This document shows positions 30,932 through 40,065 of a stretch of 64,000 nt of DNA, one piece after another. The notes under the pieces were generated by a model. The model had not been told where the DNA came from and did not search any database. It saw nothing but the letters and a program-made list of their open reading frames with translations. The stretch lies in assembly GCA_039090855.1 (NCBI GenBank), contig CM077034.1, positions 15,483,219-15,547,218 of the forward strand. The letters run 5' to 3'. Position 1 is the first letter of the stretch. Every line of letters starts with the position of its first letter. The stretch comes from Macrothele yani. Taxonomy: Eukaryota; Arthropoda; Arachnida; Araneae; Macrothelidae. Both the position numbers and the translations under genes were made by a program.

Positions 30932-32177
30932 CAGATCGTGAGTCGAAAGTTTTGCAATATTTGCATAAACGCATGTGCTGCGGTGGGTATGTCACGTGTT
31001 TAAACTAGTTCAAGTCGCGCACAGCAGTCAGTCGAAAGGGATATAAAGTGGTAGTCGTTGCTGTGGACAGCATTGCACGTCGTCGTTCTGTCTTTTCTTG
31101 GGACGCCTAATAGACGAACAGCCACAACCAGCTAATTAGAGAACTTTTGCTTCACGAGTTTGAACTCGGCCACAACGCTGCTCAAGCAACACGAAACTTT
31201 TGTCATGCGAAAGGGGAAGGTTCCGTGGAGCACAGCACCGCAACCAGATGGTTCAAAAAATTCCGCTCCGGTTACAGAAACCTCTACGATCAGTCAAGGT
31301 CAGGTAAAGCCGCGGATCGTGGATTCGGAGCACGTACGCAAGACCGTCGAGGCAAATCCGACAACCAGTACTTGATGATTATCAGGCGAGCTGGGCATAT
31401 CACAGAACACCGTGGTTCGTCACCTTGAGGACTTCGGCAAGGTCCACGAGAACTGACGCCACGGGAAGCAATCCGCCGAGTGCCCGAAACTCCTAGAAAT
31501 CCCGCGCAATGTACGTTTCATCAAGAGAATCGTTACGTGCGATGAAAAGTGGGTCCGTTTCCGTAATCAGTGATTGAGTCCGGGGTCGCTTCCAGAAACT
31601 ATTGCCTAACGTGGGCGCTTCGAGCACAAGGGGATGCTCTGCGTCTGGTGGAATTTCGAGGAGATAATCCATTACGAATTTGTTCCAGATGGACGAACTA
31701 TGAACGCCAACCTGTACTCTGAACAGCTGGAGCGGGTGTATGCCGTTTTGGAGAAGAAGTACCCGGCGCTGGTGAACAGAAAGCGCGCTCTCCTACAGGA
31801 GGGCAACGCTCGGCCTCATACCGCGCGAAAGACGCTGGCAAAACTCCAGGAACTTGAGAGCATCGAATTGATGCCACACCCACCATATAGTCCGAATCTC
31901 GCCCCGTCGGATTATTACTTGTTCCGGTCCATGGCCCACTTTCTCCGCGGGAGGCACTTCATCAAACAGGAGGAGATGGCAGCTGGGGTGAAGGAGTTCT
32001 TCTCCTCGAAGGACAGGAACTGGTACCACCGCGGAAACGAAGAACTGTCAGACAGAGGGCTAAAGACGGTGCAACACGATGGCTTATACTTCTGAATGCT
32101 AGTCAGCTTTCGTCGTAAAGGTACGTATGAAGACATAAAGTGATCCAAATAGTGCAAAACTTTCGACTCACCCTCTG
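30932..32177 (+). mobile_element. Mariner element with TIRs
   Basis: After TA (30,930-30,931) the left end reads cagatcgtgagtcgaaagtt then ttgcaatatttg. In reverse complement the right end, after TA (32,178-32,179), reads cagagggtgagtcgaaagtt then ttgcactatttg. The TIR is ~32 bp. Length is 1,246 bp, as for mariner. Confidence 0.92.
31132..32095 (+). pseudogene. Mariner transposase (DD34D family), frameshifted, catalytic Asp lost
   Basis: N-terminal HTH: HEFELGHNAAQATRNFCHAK, then TATRWFKKFRSG and DQSRSGKPRIVDSEHVR. The frame then shifts, with stops through 31,400-31,620. The first catalytic block TCDEKWVRF is recognisable near 31,540. An open frame resumes at 31,634: MLCVWWNFEEIIHYEFVPDG. 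The second block reads LLQEGNARPHTA where LLQDNARPH is normal, so the Asp is lost. The third is SPNLAPSDYYLF, with the mariner-type D. It ends LKTVQHDGLYF and TGA at 32,095. Inactive. Confidence 0.92.
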
Positions 32178-32179
32178 TA

Positions 32180-32641
32180 GGTAGGAAAGAAGTGATCCCG
32201 CTACAATCAGCTCTATGGCTCTCAGGGTAACCTTATCAAGGGTGAACTGCGAGAATACTCTCAACGGAGATACCAGTGCCCAGAAAGTAAGCGATGGACG
32301 ATTACACACTATTGATGACTGGAGTATACCTATGACGTCCATGCTCGTAGAGACCGATCGCTTGGCAAGAGTGGTCCAAATCACATCCGGGTGAAAAGTC
32401 GGAGATCCAAGCAGCGTCAGCGAGCGAACGTCATGGCGCACGCTGTGACAATGTTGACTGCTCATCGCCGGACACTCGCTTGGTGGTGGGAATATCAAAA
32501 CTGAAAATCTGCAGGGTGGAACCGCGTCGTGTGGTCAAATGAACCCCGAGCGGGTGAGGTGTGGCGTCGAGTTACCTCTTTTCAATGCGGTGGTTGCTCT
32601 GTAATGACTTGGGGAGCTTTCTCGTGGGATGCTCATGAGTC
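32180..32641 (+). pseudogene. Tc1-like transposase, first part of a gene split by a piggyBac-like insertion
   Basis: Decayed Tc1. WNRVVWSNEPRAGEVWRRVT at ~32,519-32,580 corresponds to the first catalytic region (D to N), and GGCSVMTWGAFSWDAHES at ~32,590-32,641 is the Tc1 GGGSVMVWGAFSW motif. It breaks at a TTAA and resumes at 34,394. Confidence 0.82.
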
Positions 32642-32940
32642 TTAACCCTTTAACCGGCTAGAACGAATTAACTCGGGGTAATGAAAATGGGTTGAAATAG
32701 CTCGCACGGATACATTCACCATCTAAGAACTGAACAGAAAGCGGTTGGAACGAGTCTACTTGCTCATGAGAAAGATTTGCTTCCCCTTTAGGTATGTCAT
32801 TCAAAGTGGTCATTTAGGGAGATGATTGATACTAAACATTTCTGACTGATTACCCTTTAAAAGGACTGTAGTAATGACGAAGAACTTAATAAAGGACAGA
32901 GAAGATGTTTGAGTCACTTGTTATACTATCCAGTGGTATC

Positions 32941-33030
32941 ATGCCCCGGTGGCGCAGTGGTCTAAGGCGCTGGCCACTGATCGTTCGTCCGTAAGGGGTC
33001 CGGGTTCGAATCCCGGTCAGGCATGGATGT
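32941..33030 (+). repeat. tRNA-like SINE head inside the piggyBac-like element
   Basis: A box-like 'ggtggcgcagtggtctaagg' and B box 'ggttcgaatcc', with a long variable region as in class II (Leu/Ser) tRNAs. The acceptor pairing is only partial (tgcc with ggca), so it is not a functional tRNA. Homologous to the head at 37,786-37,868. The 10-mer 'atgccccggt' at 32,941-32,950 recurs at 34,075-34,084, beyond the SINE tail, and may be the target-site duplication. Confidence 0.8.
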
Positions 33031-33310
33031 TGTGTTTGTCTTACAGCACTGGCTCTCTCCCTTCCCTGGAACCAGTGACCCTAAATTAGAGACGGGCGAC
33101 TGCTTATAGCCCGGAATGAGTTGATCACGGTGGTCGAAACCTCCGAATCAATCAATGAATGGATGCTGTGTTTGTAACTTACGGCACTGGCTCTCTCCAT
33201 TCCCTGGAACCAGTCGCACCCTAAATTAAGGCAGACGGGCGACTGCTTATAACGTCCATTGAGTTGCTCAATTGGTGGTCGTTAAACCTTTAATCCGGAA
33301 TCCAGGGGAT
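33031..33310 (+). repeat. Two diverged SINE body copies (135-bp family)
   Basis: 'ggatgttgtgtttgtctta' then 'cactggctctctccc', 'ccctggaaccagt', 'gcgactgcttata', 'ggtggtcg.aaacct', then a second copy starting at ~33,161. It is the same body as in the 37,113-37,785 array. The second copy runs into the 168-bp tRNA units. Confidence 0.85.
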
Positions 33311-34002
33311 CCAGGTTCGCTTCGAAAAAAAAATAAGGGGGAGGTGATGTAGCGTACCAGGAAATGTGACGTACCTGCCAGAAGGACGCACACGACATAA
33401 AGGCAGATAGGAATCAGAATAAAACGTCCGCGTAGCTCAATTGGTAGAGTGACTTATTCCGGAATGAGGGGATCCGGGTTCGAATCCTTCGAAAAAAAAA
33501 ATAAGGGGGAGATGATGTAACGTACCAGGAGATGTGACGTACCTGCCAGAAGGACGCACACGACATAAAGGCAGATAGGAATCAGAATAAAACGTCCGCG
33601 TAGCTCAATTGGTAGAGTGACTTATTCCGGAATGAGGGGATCCGGGTTCGAATCCTTCGAAAAAAAAAATAAGGGGGAGGTGATGTAGCGTACCAGGAAA
33701 TGTGACGTACCTGCCAGAAGGACGCACACGACATAAAGGCAGATAGGAATCAGAATAAAACGTCCGCGTAGCTCAATTGGTAGAGTGACTTATTCCGGAA
33801 TGAGGGGATCCGGGTTCGAATCCTTCGAAAAAAAAAATAAGGGGGAGGTGATGTAACGTACCAGGAAATGTGACGTACCTGCCAGAAGGACGCACACGAC
33901 ATAAAGGCAGATAGGAATCAGAATAAAACGTCCGCGTAGCTCAATTGGTAGAGTGACTTATTCCGGAATGAGGGGATCCGGGTTCGAATCCTGGCGTGGA
34001 CA
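33311..34002 (+). repeat. 168-bp tandem units, each with a tRNA-like sequence
   Basis: 'cgtccgcgtagctcaattgg' starts units at 33,425, 33,593, 33,761 and 33,929 (exactly 168 bp apart), preceded by a partial unit. The first three tRNA-like copies stop after the B box (gttcgaatccttcg) and an A run, followed by 'gggggaggtgatgta' and 'gacgtacctgccagaaggac'. Only the last copy has a complete tRNA 3' half. Confidence 0.93.
33930..34002 (+). tRNA. Complete tRNA-like sequence in the last 168-bp unit
   Basis: Acceptor GTCCGCG pairs with CGTGGAC over 7 bp (one G-U). D stem GCTC/GAGT. T arm CCGGG, loop TTCGAAT, CCTGG. The anticodon stem CTTAT/ATGAG leaves a 6-base loop TCCGGA, one base short. CCG (Arg-like) would be the anticodon if the loop were read as TTCCGGA. 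It is followed by a SINE-type body and the tail 'gtcgttaaacctccaatcaa', so it is probably a SINE head and not a tRNA gene. Confidence 0.5.
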
Positions 34003-34074
34003 GAAATGACGGAGAAATTTAATTCGTTATAATTTGCTCACGGTGGTCGTTAAACCTCCAATCAAAAAAAAAAA
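34003..34074 (+). repeat. SINE 3' body and tail shared with the 135-bp family
   Basis: 'gaaatttaattcgttataatttg', then 'ctcacggtggtcgttaaacc', 'tccaatcaa' and an A run. The same tail ends the 135-bp bodies at 37,113-37,785 (there 'ggaggtttaacgaccaccgt' in reverse complement), although the tRNA heads differ. Confidence 0.85.
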
Positions 34075-34084
34075 ATGCCCCGGT

Positions 34085-34389
34085 CATGTCTTGCGTTATG
34101 GAGCTGAGAATAAAGAGCTTTAAACACCTGCCACCAAGAAAGAACTAGTTGGATACCAAACATCAAAGACTGTCAGAAAGTAATAGTGGGATGAACATCA
34201 CAGTTGCCTAGTGGAATGCTTACCAACAGTAACAGGTTCATGGCCTGTGTTGATCAGGTGAGAAGGGAAAAGAAATTGTTGTGGTGGCAGCTTACGTAAA
34301 ACCCGAACGCTATGTGAATATTTCTGTTTAGTAAGCGTATAGAGAGTTTTGGGCAACATGTAGTTCAGATTCAACGGCCGCTTAAAGGG
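34085..34389. other. Right internal part of the piggyBac-like element; no gene
   Basis: Unremarkable sequence up to the right terminal repeat. No ORF or motif recognised. Confidence 0.5.
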
Positions 34390-34393
34390 TTAA

Positions 34394-34756
34394 CAGCTAC
34401 ATGCTAGCAGCGTATGCTGGCTAATCACCAACTCACTTTCATCGCCTTCGTGCATCATGCGGTTGATGGTCTGTTTTGCGCCAGCCCAGGAACCCTCATC
34501 TGAGTTTAGGACCATCCAATGTCCCTCAAGGTCCCCGAGAGTTCATCCCTGTCGAAGCTCACCGGGTTGCAGCGTAGCGAAACATGATGTAAATCCATCC
34601 TGCGCCGATGTCTTGCGCGGAGTTGTAGACAATGCTGAAACACGTATGGATGATATTACCTCCAAAAACCCTCCATGGAGTCGATGCCTCGGCGTTTACA
34701 GTCTGTTGTTCGCGATAAGGGAGAGCATATCGCTAATGTTTCTCTCATTAAATGTA
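34394..34756 (+). pseudogene. Tc1-like transposase, second part of the split gene
   Basis: Resumes after the TTAA. The recognisable portion is the C-terminus at 34,670-34,745, MESMPRRLQSVVRDKGEHIA, the Tc1 (S)MPRR motif. Upstream is heavily decayed; the DNAPxH and SPDLNPIE motifs cannot be read. Its end is interrupted by the next Tc1 element at TA 34,757-34,758. Confidence 0.7.
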
Positions 34757-34906
34757 TACACGGTCGTGTCGTAATAATACGACCACCCCCTGAATCACAG
34801 TGTACCCGTCGAGACGCGTCACAGAGTGCACGTGACCAGGTCGACCACGTGGAGATATAAGCGGCCGGCCAGGACAGATGAGCCGTAGTGCGTTACGTAA
34901 GCATTA

Positions 34907-36138
34907 GGTGTGCTACTTAATTCTCGGCCACAGGCACGACACGTTGACAGCAAATTATAGCAAATGGAATACGTATCTAATCAGGGAAATAATCCCCGTC
35001 GTGTTGGATACATTTAAGCCATCGGAACTGCGCCGTGGCGTGTAAAAAGAGTGCTGTTTCGAGTTGATAAAGTCATCGATACTTGTGTGGACCTCCTCGA
35101 CAGAAGTGAAGTGCGTATCACTCAGGTGACGTTGCAGGGAGCGAAAGAGCTCATAGTCCGACGGGGCGAAGTCTGAAGAATACCCCGGGTGGGACAAAAT
35201 CTCCCATCCCAGGTCGGTGATCGTGTTTAAAGTCGTTTTCGCGGTGTGAGGACGCGCGTGATCCTGAAGCAACAGAACAGACCTTCTGCCCTTCCCGGTG
35301 TATGGCTTTTTTTGCCTCCATTGCGTAACTCACACGAATGAGTTGCTGACAATAACGCTCAGCATTGACCTTTTCACCAGGTTTGAGCAACTCATAGTGT
35401 ACGACACCGCTCTGATCCCACCATATGCACAGCAGCAACTTCCTGGCATGGATATTCGGTTGGGCGGTTATAGGCTGACCTGGATAAACCCACGATTTGA
35501 GCCGCTTAGGATTATCGTAGAGGATCCACTTCTCATCACAGGTCAAAATCTTGTGCGGGGAAACCCTTCTCGAATCTGGAGAGCAAGGATACATCAACAT
35601 CGAAGCGCCTAGACTTGTTCGCAGCTGTGAATTGGTGGAACACCCAACGACCCTCCTTGTGAATCCGTCAAAGCTTGTGCAGACGCTTTGCAATGGCTTG
35701 CCGAGTTCCTGGGCGAGCTCTGACTGTGTGCGACAGGGATCCGCGTGCAACAGTTGTTCCAGTTACTCAACTTTCTGTGGCTGTCTCGGACGTTCTGCAT
35801 CACGGAGATCGAAATTTTTCTGCTTAAACCGCTGGAACCACTTCTTACAGTTACTGTAGGACACTGTAGCCTAACCCAAAGCAGCAGAGATTATTTGCTG
35901 GGCACTTTGTTTCAGCCTAAAACGCGAACAGGAGGTAGTGCCTCCAATGTTGCTTCTCGAACGTCCTTGCTTTCACCGTCAACTTTCGTCCCTTCTGTCA
36001 CTACAGATATGAGCGGTTACGGTTGCCTTGAAAGTTGTTGGATGGCGCTGCAATCAACCATTATTGCACAGAGCTATTTGAATTTGCCGACGCTCCATGA
36101 TCGCTTGCTGTTAGGGGCCGAGAATTAAGTTGCACGCC
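34907..36138 (-). mobile_element. Mariner element with TIRs, nested in the Tc1 5' region
   Basis: After TA (34,905-34,906) the left end reads ggtgtgctacttaattctcg. In reverse complement the right end, after TA (36,139-36,140), reads ggcgtgcaacttaattctcg. Both continue with gcc. Length is 1,232 bp. Confidence 0.92.
34955..36060 (-). pseudogene. Mariner transposase (DD34D), frameshifted
   Basis: Minus strand. HTH remnants at 35,900-35,770 include NCKKWFQRFKQKNFDLRDAE, then LHADPCRTQSELAQELGK. The core has ILTCDEKWILYDN (first D), LLLCIWWDQSGVVHYELLKP, then a shift at ~35,270, LLQDHARPHTAKTTL (second D) and YSSDFAPSDYELF (third D). 34 residues separate the second and third, the mariner DD34D pattern. 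All three acidic residues survive, but at least two frameshifts split the gene. It ends near 34,955. Confidence 0.92.
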
Positions 36139-36145
36139 TAATACA

Positions 36146-36856
36146 ATGGGCAGAGGTAGTGATTTGATAGACGTTCATAAAGGAATGAACAGCGGCTACC
36201 GCACCAAGGGTGAAAGTGTCTCAGAAACAACAGACTTCCTGTGATGTTCGCGAGGTGCTGTAGTGAGGGTACACCGAGAATGGACCGCTGGCACTCCGAG
36301 TACCTCTCGAGGTCATAAGTGTGGAGCTCCAAAGAAAAACGGGGCCTGCATCGATTGGTAAAAGGAAATCGACGCGCAACAGTGCAGCAATTGACAACGC
36401 AAATGAACGCTGGGGAACGGAGGTGCGTGCACCTGATAACAATAGAGCGAACCCTGTATACGCTTGCGTCTCCGGTGTCGACGCTGCGTCAAGGCGACCA
36501 TGTTTACCCAGGTCCATCTGCATCGACGCCTGCAGTTCGCACTGGACTACTGTCATTGGACAGTGGAAGAGTGGGAAAAGGTTGCCTTCTCCGACGAATT
36601 GAGGTTTCTATTCCACAGAAGTGACGAGCGGTGGCGAATACTACGTCAGACACACGAGAACCAACACTCCGAACACGCTTGTCGGTCAAGTACAGACCGG
36701 CGATGGCAGTGTGCATGTCTGGAGACGTTTTGTTGGTATGAACTGGGACCGCTGGTACAACAGAATGGGTCTCTGAACACCAATGGCTACCTGTCCATCC
36801 TCTCTGGCCACATGCATCCTTTCATGTTGGACGTTTACCCTGGTGGGGATGGTGTC
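36146..36856 (+). pseudogene. Tc1-like transposase, N-terminal and central part
   Basis: Starts MGRGSDLIDVHKGMNSGYRT (ATG 36,146). Decayed HTH, then in frame VHLHRRLQFALDYCHWTVEE, KVAFSDELRFLFHRSDERW (first D), GPLVQQNGSLNTNGYL and HMHPFMLDVYPGGDGV. The last codons GGDGV-Y would run on to QxDNAPCH, but at that TA (36,857) a MITE is inserted. The rest of the gene lies at 37,889 and 39,683-40,000. Confidence 0.88.
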
Positions 36857-37112
36857 TACACTGTTAAACATTTTGTGGTAGGTTTGCACCGAAACGTGGT
36901 GCTACACCGGCTGCACCACTCTCTGAGGAAAGATACGCCATTGTATGGTGCAGCTTTTCACCACGTTATGGTACAAAGTTATACCACGTCATGGGGCAAA
37001 GTTACGTAATGCAGTTGGATTTTGTTTGCGCCACGCAATGACTTATCTGTTCTCGGAAAATGGTGCAGCTTGTGTAGTACCAGTTTTTGGTGCAACCTAC
37101 CAAAAAATGTTT

Positions 37113-37869
37113 GATTGATTGATTGGAGGTTTAACGACCACCGTGAGCAACTCAATGGGCTATAAGCAGTCGCACGTCCCTAATTTAGGGTCACTGGTTC
37201 CAGGGAAGGGAGAGAGCCAGTGCCGTAAGACAAACATAACATCCATTCATTGATTGATTGGAGGTTTAACGACCACCGTGAGCAACTCAATGGGCTATAA
37301 GCAGTCGCACGTCCCTAATTTAGGGTCACTGGTTCCAGGGAAGGGAGAGAGCCAGTGCCGTAAGACAAACACAACATCCATTCATTGATTGATTGGAGGT
37401 TTAACGACCACCGTGAGCAACTCAATGGGCTATAAGCAGTCGCCCGTCCCTAAATTAGGGTCACTGGTTCCAGGGAAGGGAGAGAGCCAGTGCCGTAAGA
37501 CAAACACAACATCCATTCATTGATTGATTGGAGGTTTAACGACCACCGTGAGCAACTCAATGGGCTATAAGCAGTCGCCCGTCCCTAATTTAGGGTCACT
37601 GGTTCCAGGGAAGGGAGAGAGCCAGTGCCGTAAGACAAACACAACATCCATTCATTGATTGATTGGAGGTTTAACGACCACCGTGAGCAACTCAATGGGC
37701 TATAAGCAGTCGCACGTCCCTAATTTAGGGTCACTGGTTCCAGGGAAGGGAGAGAGCCAGTGCCGTAAGACAAACATAACATCCGTGCCTGACCGGGATT
37801 CGAACCGGGACGTCTTTCGGACGAATGATCAGAGGCCATCGCTTAGACCACTGAGCCACCAGGGCGGCC
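37113..37869 (-). mobile_element. SINE with one tRNA-like head and five tandem 135-bp bodies
   Basis: Flanked by a 12-bp direct repeat caaaaaatgttt (37,101-37,112 and 37,870-37,881), a clear target-site duplication. Read on the minus strand: tRNA-like head (37,868 to 37,786), then five body copies. 'ggaggtttaacg' recurs at 37,125, 37,260, 37,395, 37,530 and 37,665, exactly 135 bp apart. The last body ends in (aatc)n. Bodies are nearly identical, differing at a few positions. Confidence 0.93.
37786..37868 (-). repeat. tRNA-like head of the 135-bp SINE
   Basis: On the minus strand: ctggtggctcagtggtctaa (A box), a long variable region, and ggttcgaatcccggtcaggc (B box). Related to the head at 32,941-33,030. 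Resembles a class II (Leu/Ser-like) tRNA, but the acceptor pairing is incomplete. Confidence 0.82.
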
Positions 37870-37888
37870 CAAAAAATGTTTAATAGTG

Positions 37889-39700
37889 TACCAACACGAC
37901 AATGCGCCCTGCCATGTCGCTGTAGGTTTCACCAAAACATAGTGCTGCACCACTTTCAGAGGAAAGATACGCCATTGTATGGTGCAAACAAAACCCAAAA
38001 ACATGGTGCAGCTTGTGTAGCACCACTTTTTGGTGCAGCCTACCAAAAATTTTTTAATAATGTACCAACAAGACAATGCGCCCTGCCGTGTCGCTGTAGG
38101 TTGCACCAAAACATGGTGCTGCACCACTTTCCGAGGAAAGATACGCCATTGTATGGTGCAAAGAAAACCCAAAAACATGGTGCAGCTTTTCACCACGTTA
38201 TGGTACAAGGTTTATACCACGTCATGGGGCAAAGTTACGTAATGATGTTGGGTTCTGTTTGCACCAAGAAATGACTTATCTCTTCTCCGAAAATGGTGCA
38301 GCTTGTGTAGCACCACTTTTTGGTGCAACCTGCCAAACATTTTTTAATAATGTACCAACAAGACAATGCGCCCTGCCATGTCGCTGTAGGTTGCACCAAA
38401 ACATGGTGCTGCACCACTTTCCGAGGAAAGATACGCCATTGTATGGTGCAAACAAAACCCAAAAACATGGTGCAGCTTGTGTAGCACCATTTTTTGGTGC
38501 AACCTACCAAAGAAATTTTAATAATGTACCAAGACAATGCGCCCTGCCATGTCGCTGTAGGTTGCACCAAAACATGGTGCTGCACCACTTTCCGAGGAAC
38601 GATACGCCATTGTATGGTGCAAACAAAACCCAAAAACATGGTGCAACATTTGTAGCACCACTTTTTGGTGCAACCTACCAAAGAAATTTTAATAATGTAC
38701 CAACAAGACAATGCGCCCTGCCATGTCGCTGTAGGTTGCACCAAAACATGGTGCTTCACCACTATCCGAGGAACGATACGCCATTGTATGGTGCAAACAA
38801 AACCCAAAAACATGGTGCAGCTTGTGTAGCACCACTTTCTGGTGCAACCTACCAAAAAATTTTAATAATGTACCAACAAGACAACGCGCCCTGCCATGTC
38901 GCTGTAGGTTGCACCAAAACATGGTGCTTCACCACTATCCGAGGAAAGATACGCCATTGTATGGTGCAAACAAAACCCAAAAACATGGTGCAGCTTGTGT
39001 AGCACCACTTTTTGGTGCAACCTACCAAAAAATTTTAATAATGTACCAACAAGACAATGCGCCCTACCATGTCGCTGTAGGTTGCAGCAAAACATGGTGC
39101 TGCACCACTTTCCGAGGAAAGATACGCCATTGTATGGTGCAAACAAAACCCAAAAACATGGTGCAGCTTGTGTAGCACCACTTTTTGGTGCAACCTACCA
39201 AAAAAATTTTAATAATGTACCAACAAGACAATGCGCCCTGCCATGTCGCTGTAGGTTGCACCAAAACATGGTGCTGCACCACTTTCCGAGGAAAGATACG
39301 CCATTGTATGGTGCAAAGAAAACCCAAAAACATGGTGCAGCTTTTCACCACGTTATGGTTCAAGGTTTATACCACGTCATGGGGCAAAGTTACGTAATGA
39401 TGTTGGGTTCTGTTTGCACCAAGCAATGACTTATCTCTTCTCGGAAAATGGTGCAGCTTGTGTAGCACCACTTTTTGGTGCAACCTACCAAACATTTTTT
39501 AATAATGTACCAACAAGACAATGCGCCCTGCCATGTCGCTGTAGGTTGCACCAAAACATGGTGCTTCACCACTATCCGAGGAACGATACGCCATTGTACG
39601 GTGCAAACAAAACCCAAAAAACATGGTGCAACTTGCGTAGCACCACTTTTTGGTGCAACCTACCAAAAAATTTTTAATTGATGTACCAAAAAGACAATGC
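37889..39700 (+). repeat. Composite tandem array: MITE plus ~40 bp of Tc1 catalytic-motif sequence
   Basis: 'gtaccaaca.gacaatgcgc' recurs at about 37,888, 38,062, 38,352, 38,525, 38,698, 38,871, 39,043, 39,218, 39,508 and 39,683, ten copies in all. Spacings are ~173-176 bp, with two of 290 bp. Each unit joins transposase codons (YQQDNAPCHVAV) to MITE sequence with the hairpins gcaccaaaacatggtgc and ggtgcaacctacc. The 290-bp units keep an extra internal MITE segment (tataccacgtcatggggcaa...), recurring at 36,970, 38,210 and 39,365, so a ~1.15-kb higher-order unit is present. Long frames in the array (for example 38,259-39,002) are repeat artefacts. Confidence 0.95.
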
Positions 39701-40000
39701 GCCTTGCCAAGTCCCTAAGTGGTTGTGCGACTGGCTGCAGGAACACGACAGCAATGTCTCCGTTCTCCTTCGCCCTGAGAAATCGCCCGACCTTAATCCC
39801 ATAGAACACTTGTGGGACTATTTGGATAGGCAGGTGCGACGTGTCGACCCATAGCCACGTGATCTCAGGGACCTCCGTGCTCTGCTGCCGCCCGAATGGG
39901 CACGTGTGGCCTGCGTAACTTTCCAGGGCCTGTTTGCGTCCATGCCACGTGGTCTCGCCGCTGTCATCCGGGCGGTTATTAACATTATAAGGTAGGTGGT
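39683..40000 (+). pseudogene. Tc1-like transposase, C-terminal part
   Basis: Continues the gene from 36,856: QKDNAPCQVPKWLCDWLQEH (second catalytic D), then LRPEKSPDLNPIEHLWDYL (E) and DRQVRRVDP followed by TAG. After the stop the original tail reads DLRDLRALLPPEWARV, SMPRGLAAVIRAVINIIR and a stop near 39,992. The right TIR follows at 39,990-40,023. Confidence 0.9.
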
Positions 40001-40025
40001 GATATTATTCTGGTACGACTGTGTA

Positions 40026-40065
40026 TGTACATGCAAGGATTTCTTTTTTTTTTTTTTACTTGCAG
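40026..40065 (+). promoter_or_regulatory. Candidate 3' splice site of exon C
   Basis: A run 'ttctttttttttttttt' followed by 'acttgcag' and G, a strong pyrimidine tract and acceptor. The Tc1 element ends only 40 bp upstream, so this element sits at the very edge of the splice signal. Confidence 0.5.

Larger units (their letters stand above)
32646..34389. mobile_element. PiggyBac-like non-autonomous element with TTAA duplication
   Basis: TTAA at 32,642-32,645 and 34,390-34,393. The element begins CCCTTTAACCGGC and ends GCCGCTTAAAGGG, an imperfect inverted repeat of 13 bp. A TTAA target and ends beginning CCC are the hallmarks of piggyBac-superfamily elements. The two flanks join into one Tc1 pseudogene. 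It carries no transposase of its own and hosts a tRNA-derived SINE complex (32,941-34,074). Confidence 0.87.
36859..37888. mobile_element. MITE (Tc1/mariner type) inserted beside the catalytic Asp codon, itself carrying a SINE
   Basis: The left end after TA (36,857-36,858) reads cactgttaaacattttgtgg then taggtttgcacc. In reverse complement the right end, after TA (37,889-37,890), reads cactattaaacattttttgg then taggttgcacc. Without the SINE (37,113-37,869 plus one target duplicate) it is ~261 bp. It has no coding capacity and several internal hairpins (ggttgcacc/ggtgcaacc, gcaccaaaacatggtgc). The interrupted codons GV-Y-QHDNAPCH read correctly across the empty TA. Confidence 0.9.
34759..40023 (+). 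mobile_element. Tc1-like element swollen to 5.3 kb by nested insertions and a tandem array
   Basis: The left end after TA (34,757-34,758) reads cacggtcgtgtcgtaataat. In reverse complement the right end, after TA (40,024-40,025), reads cacagtcgtaccagaataat. The TIR is recognisable over ~30 bp. Inside are a mariner (34,907-36,138), the transposase N-terminal part (36,146-36,856), a MITE (36,859-37,888) with a SINE in it, an array (37,889-39,700) and the C-terminal part (to ~40,000). Without these it would be ~1.3 kb. Confidence 0.85.

Noticed and set aside
32941..33025. Functional tRNA-Leu or tRNA-Ser gene
   Set aside because: Acceptor pairing fails at several positions and SINE body sequence follows directly.
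38259..39002. 247-residue ORF, with shorter partners on both strands, in the MITE array
   Set aside because: The peptide is the 173-bp repeat read through in rotating frames. Its only meaningful motif is the Tc1 QQDNAPCH remnant.
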